Shown here: positions 58,503 to 64,000 of the stretch, one piece after another
How positions within the stretch are numbered: position 1 is the stretch's first letter
How the letters are laid out: each line of letters opens with the position of its first letter
Source of the DNA: Acidobacteriota bacterium
Lineage (GTDB): Bacteria > Acidobacteriota > Terriglobia > Acidiferrales > UBA7541
Length of the DNA stretch: 64,000 nt
NCBI GenBank assembly: GCA_003225295.1
Contig: QHYZ01000058.1
Span: 62,001-126,000 of the forward strand
Direction: 5' to 3'
Notes under the pieces: generated by a model
What the model was told of the DNA's origin: nothing
Database searches by the model: none
Seen by the model: only the letters and a program-made list of their open reading frames with translations
Program-made: the position numbers and the translations under genes

Positions 58503-61500
58503 TTAATGGGGCAGCGGGAACAACATCACGCGGTTGTTGGCCTGATCGGCGATGACCGCCAAGTTTGTAAAGGTCTGTATGGCCGCGGCAAATTTAGAAG
58601 TCGAACCAATACCGAGAGTTGCCTTGGTCGCGAAGGTCTGCGAATCCACCACGGAGATCGTATTGCTCAGCGAATTAACCGTTAGCACCGTACCGGCCTG
58701 GAAATTGTAAGCGATGGCGTTCGGATTGATGCCGACCTTGACGGTCTGCGTGCTGCCGCTGTCCGGATTGAATACCGTGATCACGTTGCCTTGGGTGGAA
58801 ACCGCATAAAAGAGCGCCGGCGAGACCGAAGGATCAAACACTACACCGGTCGGGGTAGAGGTGAGGAAAGAACTTGAACCGGAAGTGGACCGGATGGGCG
58901 TGGTGGCGCCGATGTCGACGGCATCCAGGGCACCGAACGGCGATGAAGCGCCGTTGAGTATCAGGCAAGTTACTACGGCGAGGCCGCGGCCGTTGGTGCC
59001 GCGATCGGGGTCAATGGCGACGGCAATGGGGTTCTGGTCGACAGCCACGCTGGTCGGTGTGATGGCGCCGATGGGAGTGGCGGTCAACGGCGTGAGATCA
59101 ATGGTGGAAACGGTGTTCGAGCTGGTGTTGGCGATAACCGCGAGATTGGTTTCCTGATCGATGGCCACGCCGCTCGGAGCAGTGCCGACATTCACGGTGA
59201 TGGCTTTCCCGGAAGCGTCCAGGACCGGAACGCCGTTCACCAGGTCAAGAACGGAGACCGAGTTTGCGCCATTGTTGGTGACCACGGCAACGCCCGAGGT
59301 TGCGGCGGCCTGCCCGGTATAGGCAAGCCTGGGAAGAACGGCCACGCCGGTGGGCGTGTCGCCGGTGGCGATCGTCTTGACGGTCTGATTAAGAATGTTC
59401 GCGGGGTTCAGGCTGAAGACAGAAACCTGGTTGCAGCCCGTGCCCGTGTTGGTCACCACCGCGAGATTATTGACTTCATCGATGGCCACGCCGCCCGGAG
59501 CGGCAGGAGTGCCATTCGGAGTGGTGGGGGTGACATTGCAGGGGGCCAGAGGAATTTCTTCAAGGACGGTGAAGTCCGTTACATTCGAACCGACACCCGA
59601 ACTGTTGGCGACGCTGAGCGCATAGTGGCGGGGGCCGGCATTGAGCACGGACACGGGAATGGTTACATCGATTTCCCGGCCGCTAACCAACGTAAAATTG
59701 CCCAATGCAGTAGCGGCTACGGCAACGCCGTCCAGCAGGACTTGCGAGCCCGAGTCAAAGCCCGTGCCGAGAATCTTCACGCCGCTGACGGCGGTTGGCG
59801 CTGTGCCCAGGGTGATCTTCACGGCAGGACTGAGGCTTGCAGGCATGGTGACATTAGCGTTGCCAGCGTCTATCGGAGGAGTCTCGACGGTTTCAATGTG
59901 AATGGGTCTAATGGTGCCAAGTTGGAAGCCGGTGATTGTGCCGCTGCCAGAGTTCACGGTCAAAACCAGATTATTGGCTGAAGCCACAGCGATGGCCCCC
60001 GGGATGGTGACGTTTGTAGGCGTGGCGGGTGGGGTGCAATTCGCCACGCACACGGTGGCCAGCCCGGTTTGACCAGTGGTGACGATGGCCGGACGCTGTA
60101 AGAGGGAAGGATCAAGCAGCGAGACCTCGTTCGTTCGGGGATTAAAAGAGACCGCAGTATTGGAAAAAGGCTGGAACGCCACAGTCTCGGCCCCCAATTC
60201 TGGCGCACCGGTGCCGACCTGGCCGGTGGCTTCCGCGAATAGGCTCATGGAGCTGACCAACTGGCTCTGTGGATCGATATACGTAATCTGACTGAAAGTA
60301 ACGTTGGGGTCCGCGAGAATGGCCTGGCGCGTCACCGGATTAAAGGCGATGCCAACGATCGAAGGCGAGATCGTATAGGTTAGGAAGGGAGTCCCGGAAC
60401 TGGCGAGACAGGAGGCCGCGCAGCTGGTGGTGTCGTCTTTGTCGGCCTGGAAATATTGAAAATGTGTGGCATCAAGAACGGCGCCGACGGAAAAGGACCC
60501 GTTGAAATCAGTTTTGTTGGTGGTCCCTGGCGGCAGTCCGCTAATGAGCACGGTCCCGGGACTGCCGGGATGGAGATTGTGGGACTCTTTGGTCGCTATG
60601 GTGACGACATTAGAAGCGCGGGTGGCGCTGACAATATCGACCGATCCGGCAGTTGGATTGGCCAGGTTCACGGCAGACAGCAGGCCCGCTCCGCCAGGAG
60701 TGACATAAGCGAGGCGCGCACCGGGCTCGAAAGCGATTTGTGGGTTTGCGCCGGTGTTCAGCGTGACATACGCGATGGGACAGTAGGGCAAAGTCCAAGC
60801 GGGGTTCGGGAGACAGGGGACGGTTGCTTTCTGATCCAAATTGATGACCAGCCCCACGTTTGTGGAAGCAAACGCCACGACCGCACGATGCGCAAACGGA
60901 TCGATGCCCACAGCGTACGGAAACGGCTCGGTAACTGCCTGGCAGGCCGGATCGGATTGCGGAATCACGCAGCTCAGATCCACGGATCCCAGCGAAGTAC
61001 CTGCGGGAACAGAAACAATGGAAAGCGACCTGCTGGCGTAATTCACCACCGCGGCAACGTTAAGCTGGGAGGGAGTCTGAAAAATGAGCTGGTCGTCCAC
61101 GGCCACACCGGTCGCGACGTTGCCTCCGGAGGAAACCTGACTCGTCACCGTAGGCGTGGCGCTGGTCAGATCGATGAGTTGGATGTTATTCGAGCTCACC
61201 CCAGCGAGGGTCACGACGGCCAAGCTGTCTGTCCGGTCGATAGCAATGCTACTGGGCGCGGAAGTCGGGCCAAAGGAAATCTGCGGGTTGGGCCCCACGT
61301 ACACTTTGGAGTTTGCGCTGGGCGGGTTCATGGCCAAGGGCAAAGCGGGAAATCCTGCGGTGATGTCGGTCGGTGGATTGGGATTCGAAGAATTCGATGC
61401 ACCATAATCCGGGATCACCGCGACGTTGGTAAAGGCAGTTGTCGGCGTGGGAGCGTTAAAGGGCCCTGGTGACGTCGTATACTGCACTCCCAATGGGTAT

Positions 61501-62876
61501 AAACCAGCAGTGTGGCCGGTGCCGCTCGGAACGGTGAGGGAACCGGCGAGGCGACGCGCAGTGGAAGAGGTCTGCGAGAGGTTAGTAAGCACCGTCTGTC
61601 CGTTGAAATTAGTGGCCACCGTAGGGGCATCCGGGGGGCCAAAGAAACCTCCGTCGAGTGAGAACGGCACGCCATTGGTCTGCCCCAACGCGGCTTCCTG
61701 AAAATTGCCAGGAGCGGAGCCCACGATGGTGGGGTGCGCGGGGACAATGTCCAGCGGGAACGGCCCACCCGTTACGGTGACGGAAGAATTGCTGCTGGTC
61801 ACTTCGACCGTGTAGTGCCCGGGGGTCTTTAAATTGTCCGCGTTCAGACGAACCCGCGCGCCGATGGACGTAGAAGTGGATCCCGCGGCAAAGACCACCT
61901 TGATCTGCGTTTGTGGATTAATGGTAGTCTGATTGCCAGATGAATCAAAAAGGCTAACGCCCATCTGCGAGTTGCCGTTGGTGGCGGCGAGGAAAATGTC
62001 CTGCTGGAGAGCGCCCTGGGCCGCGACGGATGGCGAAATACCGCTGAAGGTAATGTTCCCTGCCTGGACAATGGTGACGGCGGCCTGCGCGATACGCGCA
62101 TTATCCACGTTGGAGAAAGCAAAGACCGTGACGATGCCTGCGGCATTCACCGGGGTGGTCGTAGAAGATGGCGCCGCCGCTGGCACCGCCGCAGGAGCGG
62201 AATAAAGTCCGGTCTTATCGATGGAACCGCAAGTGTTGGCCCCGGTGCTGCAGTCTGCGCTGTTGGTCTTGGCGGTGACTTCAAAAGTCACTCCCCAGGT
62301 TAGCTGGCTGGGATCGATGACCGTGCCGTTCACATCCTCAGCGAGAAACAGCTGTGTTGAAGTGGTCGCCAGCGTTGCCGTGGCGGGAACGATATGAACG
62401 CGAATGCCGGAATCAAAGGTAAGACTGAATTTGCCGGTCTTCTTCTTGTCGGCGTTGGAGGTGGCCGTGATGGTGACGGTCACGTTGGGGAGCTTGGTCT
62501 GATCCGGAAAGACCGCCGGAGCGGTGAACGTGGCAGTGGAAGAGACCGTTGTGCTGCTATTCTGAATGTTGGAGAGAACCCCGACGGCGCCATTGGCGGT
62601 GGTGCATTCCGCAGAAGTCGAAGGCTTGGGGCTCGGTGTGGTGGTGGTTGGGTTGGGCGTGGTGGTGTAGGAACAGTCGAAGGTCGCGGATACATCGGTC
62701 GCGCCCGTGACCGTGGCGGTGATGGTCTGCGTTTCGGTCGGCACCATGACAGACACGGTGCCTGTCACGCTGACAACCACCTGGTTGGCCGCGCTCTTGC
62801 TGCCGCACCCGCTGACCCCCAAGCTGGCGAACGCCGCTGCCAGCAGGATGTTTCTCGCACTCTTATGCCACTTCAT
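58503..62876 (-). CDS. Giant lipoprotein with Ig/IPT-like and YVTN-type propeller repeats
   Basis: 1457 residues from ATG 62876 behind GGGGGAGAC; the frame is open to 63065 but without a signal. Signal peptide and lipobox GVSGC at Cys24. Residues about 35-300 are beta-rich Ig-like domains with Thr/Ser-Pro runs. IPT/TIG-like domains follow (SGISPSVAAQGALQQDIFL; VKILGTGFDSGSQVLLDGVAV). YVTN-like beta-propeller repeats recur (GVAIDEVNNLAVVTNTGTG; GVAIDQETNLAVIANTSSN; GIAFNPVTRQAILADPN). Probably surface or periplasmic. It sits between bamA and ompH, an unusual position for it. Role unknown; adhesion or envelope scaffold would be a guess. Confidence 0.83.
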   Translation of the reverse strand: MKWHKSARNILLAAAFASLGVSGCGSKSAANQVVVSVTGTVSVMVPTETQTITATVTGATDVSATFDCSYTTTPNPTTTTPSPKPSTSAECTTANGAVGVLSNIQNSSTTVSSTATFTAPAVFPDQTKLPNVTVTITATSNADKKKTGKFSLTFDSGIRVHIVPATATLATTSTQLFLAEDVNGTVIDPSQLTWGVTFEVTAKTNSADCSTGANTCGSIDKTGLYSAPAAVPAAAPSSTTTPVNAAGIVTVFAFSNVDNARIAQAAVTIVQAGNITFSGISPSVAAQGALQQDIFLAATNGNSQMGVSLFDSSGNQTTINPQTQIKVVFAAGSTSTSIGARVRLNADNLKTPGHYTVEVTSSNSSVTVTGGPFPLDIVPAHPTIVGSAPGNFQEAALGQTNGVPFSLDGGFFGPPDAPTVATNFNGQTVLTNLSQTSSTARRLAGSLTVPSGTGHTAGLYPLGVQYTTSPGPFNAPTPTTAFTNVAVIPDYGASNSSNPNPPTDITAGFPALPLAMNPPSANSKVYVGPNPQISFGPTSAPSSIAIDRTDSLAVVTLAGVSSNNIQLIDLTSATPTVTSQVSSGGNVATGVAVDDQLIFQTPSQLNVAAVVNYASRSLSIVSVPAGTSLGSVDLSCVIPQSDPACQAVTEPFPYAVGIDPFAHRAVVAFASTNVGLVINLDQKATVPCLPNPAWTLPYCPIAYVTLNTGANPQIAFEPGARLAYVTPGGAGLLSAVNLANPTAGSVDIVSATRASNVVTIATKESHNLHPGSPGTVLISGLPPGTTNKTDFNGSFSVGAVLDATHFQYFQADKDDTTSCAASCLASSGTPFLTYTISPSIVGIAFNPVTRQAILADPNVTFSQITYIDPQSQLVSSMSLFAEATGQVGTGAPELGAETVAFQPFSNTAVSFNPRTNEVSLLDPSLLQRPAIVTTGQTGLATVCVANCTPPATPTNVTIPGAIAVASANNLVLTVNSGSGTITGFQLGTIRPIHIETVETPPIDAGNANVTMPASLSPAVKITLGTAPTAVSGVKILGTGFDSGSQVLLDGVAVAATALGNFTLVSGREIDVTIPVSVLNAGPRHYALSVANSSGVGSNVTDFTVLEEIPLAPCNVTPTTPNGTPAAPGGVAIDEVNNLAVVTNTGTGCNQVSVFSLNPANILNQTVKTIATGDTPTGVAVLPRLAYTGQAAATSGVAVVTNNGANSVSVLDLVNGVPVLDASGKAITVNVGTAPSGVAIDQETNLAVIANTSSNTVSTIDLTPLTATPIGAITPTSVAVDQNPIAVAIDPDRGTNGRGLAVVTCLILNGASSPFGALDAVDIGATTPIRSTSGSSSFLTSTPTGVVFDPSVSPALFYAVSTQGNVITVFNPDSGSTQTVKVGINPNAIAYNFQAGTVLTVNSLSNTISVVDSQTFATKATLGIGSTSKFAAAIQTFTNLAVIADQANNRVMLFPLPH

Positions 62877-62953
62877 ACCCACTGTCTCCCCCGCATTTGC
62901 AGTGTTTCGCGCCGCCGTATTCCCAAGTCGAAAAGCACCATCATCGTCACACC

Positions 62954-64000
62954 CTAGAACGTCCGGCTGACGGTGAAGCGGAACGTCCGCGCCGGCTCGA
63001 AATAGTTGAGACTCCCCGGGTTTTTCAGAAGCTGCTCGATCGTCGGGCGGACCTGGAACCTCCACACGTCCGGCGGCAGCGTGGCGGGGAGGCGCCCGAG
63101 CGTACAGCCCTTGTCGCCCAGAGAGGGATCACAAATCTCGCTGGCCTCTATGAAATCCTGGGGCGCCAAGAGCTGGGAATGCAACCGATGGATGTTATAG
63201 GCGTAGTACACCCGGAAAGGCGCCTGAATGATCGGCAACTGCACGACGAACTCGATGCCCGTTGAACCGCGCAAGCGAAAATTCGTGCCCGGTGAAATGC
63301 CCAGCTGCCGGGTCAGGCTGATGTCGTGCTGCGCCGTGGGAAATTGAGTTGTCAAGTTGTCGAAGCCGGTCTTGTCGAGCTGCAAGGCATTCTTGCGAAG
63401 GATGCCGTTCGTGCCGCCGTCAAAAAACAGCACCGCTTGTACCGTACTGCCCACGATGGGAATGCGGTACTCGACGTTGCCATACCCCTGCGTGTCGCCC
63501 CCCGGAAAAGTGATGGTATAGCCGAGCACCGGGACGTTGACGGCTCGCTGGGTCGGCCCGCCAAAGCCGTTAAGGCAGGTGTTGCAGGTGTAGGTAAACT
63601 GCTGTGTCGTCGCGACGGGGATAAAGGTGACCGGGGTAATGGAGCGGATGTCAAAACCGCGGATGTCGGACTCCCCGCCCATATAGAAACGGCTGTAGGG
63701 AGGCGGTTCCCCGCCTCCATAACCGGTGGTAAACGCGCCAGAAGCGTGAAAACCCAAAATATTGCGGTGTTTATTCACCGGATGGTAATACTTCCAATCG
63801 ACCACATTGGTGATGCTCTTGACGTTGCCGCCGAGCCCGGAAAATCCAAGCGAATAGAAGTAGCTCTTTCCGCCGGTGGGATTGATCGGGTTGTTGACGG
63901 TGTTATAGGTGATGGTGGGAGTGATGGTGCTCGAAACGATTCCGTTCAGCGCGCTCGGACCGGCGATGCTGCGGAACTGCACTTGGGTAAACAAGAGCTT
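62954..64000 (-). CDS. bamA: Outer-membrane assembly factor BamA, C-terminal barrel (5' end outside window)
   Basis: The frame is open to the right edge and encodes 348 residues of the Omp85 barrel. SRFYMGGESDIRGFDIRSITP carries the R-G-F motif in the Omp85 lid-lock loop. GYGNVEYRIPIVGSTVQAVLFFDGGT is the typical strand pair, and the terminus FRFTVSRTF ends in Phe as needed for the beta-signal. Inserts with CNTCLNG and CDPSLGDKGC (about 137-140 and 290-299) may form disulfides. POTRA domains are outside the window. It inserts beta-barrels into the outer membrane. The giant lipoprotein and Skp genes follow. Confidence 0.92.
   Translation of the reverse strand, partial: KLLFTQVQFRSIAGPSALNGIVSSTITPTITYNTVNNPINPTGGKSYFYSLGFSGLGGNVKSITNVVDWKYYHPVNKHRNILGFHASGAFTTGYGGGEPPPYSRFYMGGESDIRGFDIRSITPVTFIPVATTQQFTYTCNTCLNGFGGPTQRAVNVPVLGYTITFPGGDTQGYGNVEYRIPIVGSTVQAVLFFDGGTNGILRKNALQLDKTGFDNLTTQFPTAQHDISLTRQLGISPGTNFRLRGSTGIEFVVQLPIIQAPFRVYYAYNIHRLHSQLLAPQDFIEASEICDPSLGDKGCTLGRLPATLPPDVWRFQVRPTIEQLLKNPGSLNYFEPARTFRFTVSRTF

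Noticed and set aside
1-64000. CRISPR array, tRNA or rRNA genes
   Set aside because: No regularly spaced repeats, no cloverleaf with a CCA-adjacent acceptor stem and no rRNA-conserved stretches were recognised while reading both strands; a tRNAscan or Infernal run would be decisive.

Overview
The window is 64 kb of GC-rich bacterial chromosome that most resembles an Acidobacteriota (Terriglobia-type) genome. This is inferred from several things: a rimP-nusA-infB-DUF503-rbfA-truB cluster with a long Pro/Ala-rich IF-2, a BamA and OmpH/Skp pair separated by a giant Ig/YVTN lipoprotein, a secretin carrying FG-GAP repeats, a zinc-ribbon MscL and many secreted proteins of unknown function. No rRNA, tRNA or CRISPR array was recognised.

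Layout. 0-6.9 kb: the 3' part of ddl, a secreted double-array ankyrin protein followed by a remnant of a second ddl end, a heptose-phosphate kinase with a Trm112-like partner, and small envelope proteins. 6.9-16.4 kb is a plastic zone: two frameshifted alpha/beta-hydrolase genes, a beta-helix protein with a structured leader, a mini cytochrome c, an intact IS1634-like insertion sequence, a PilZ protein, and an ArsR-controlled pair of SRPBCC genes with broken membrane-protein partners. 16.5-30 kb: a phosphoesterase, secreted and outer-membrane proteins, an OpuC-type osmolyte ABC transporter, an egtB-egtD ergothioneine pair, a GH57 glucanotransferase, a large secreted hydrolase and a 7Fe ferredoxin. 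30-38.8 kb: housekeeping and redox genes (TlpA-like, UPF0173 hydrolase, O-methyltransferase, proline dehydrogenase, trxB, DinB/YfiT, cyclophilin, mscL, APC-USP transporter).

38.9-44.4 kb is the most unusual locus. It is a five-gene minus-strand operon: an FTR1 iron permease fused to DUF2318, two FtsX-type ABC permeases, an ABC ATPase fused to a DtxR/IdeR-type metal-sensing repressor domain, and DUF971. The layout recalls the Campylobacter FTR1-P19 iron system, but P19 is absent and the metalloregulator is built into the ATPase subunit. Palindromes overlap the promoter, and a DtxR-box-like half site lies upstream. Every DtxR metal ligand that can be aligned in the effector domain is conserved.

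44.5-54.6 kb: a secretin with an FG-GAP propeller-like block inserted in it, then (minus strand) the translation/transcription-factor cluster. That cluster appears to be preceded by a promoter, an intrinsic terminator in the leader, and then rimP, which suggests attenuation. 54.9-64 kb: small membrane proteins, a degenerate GGDEF protein, OmpH/Skp, the giant lipoprotein and the C-terminal part of BamA, which runs off the right edge.
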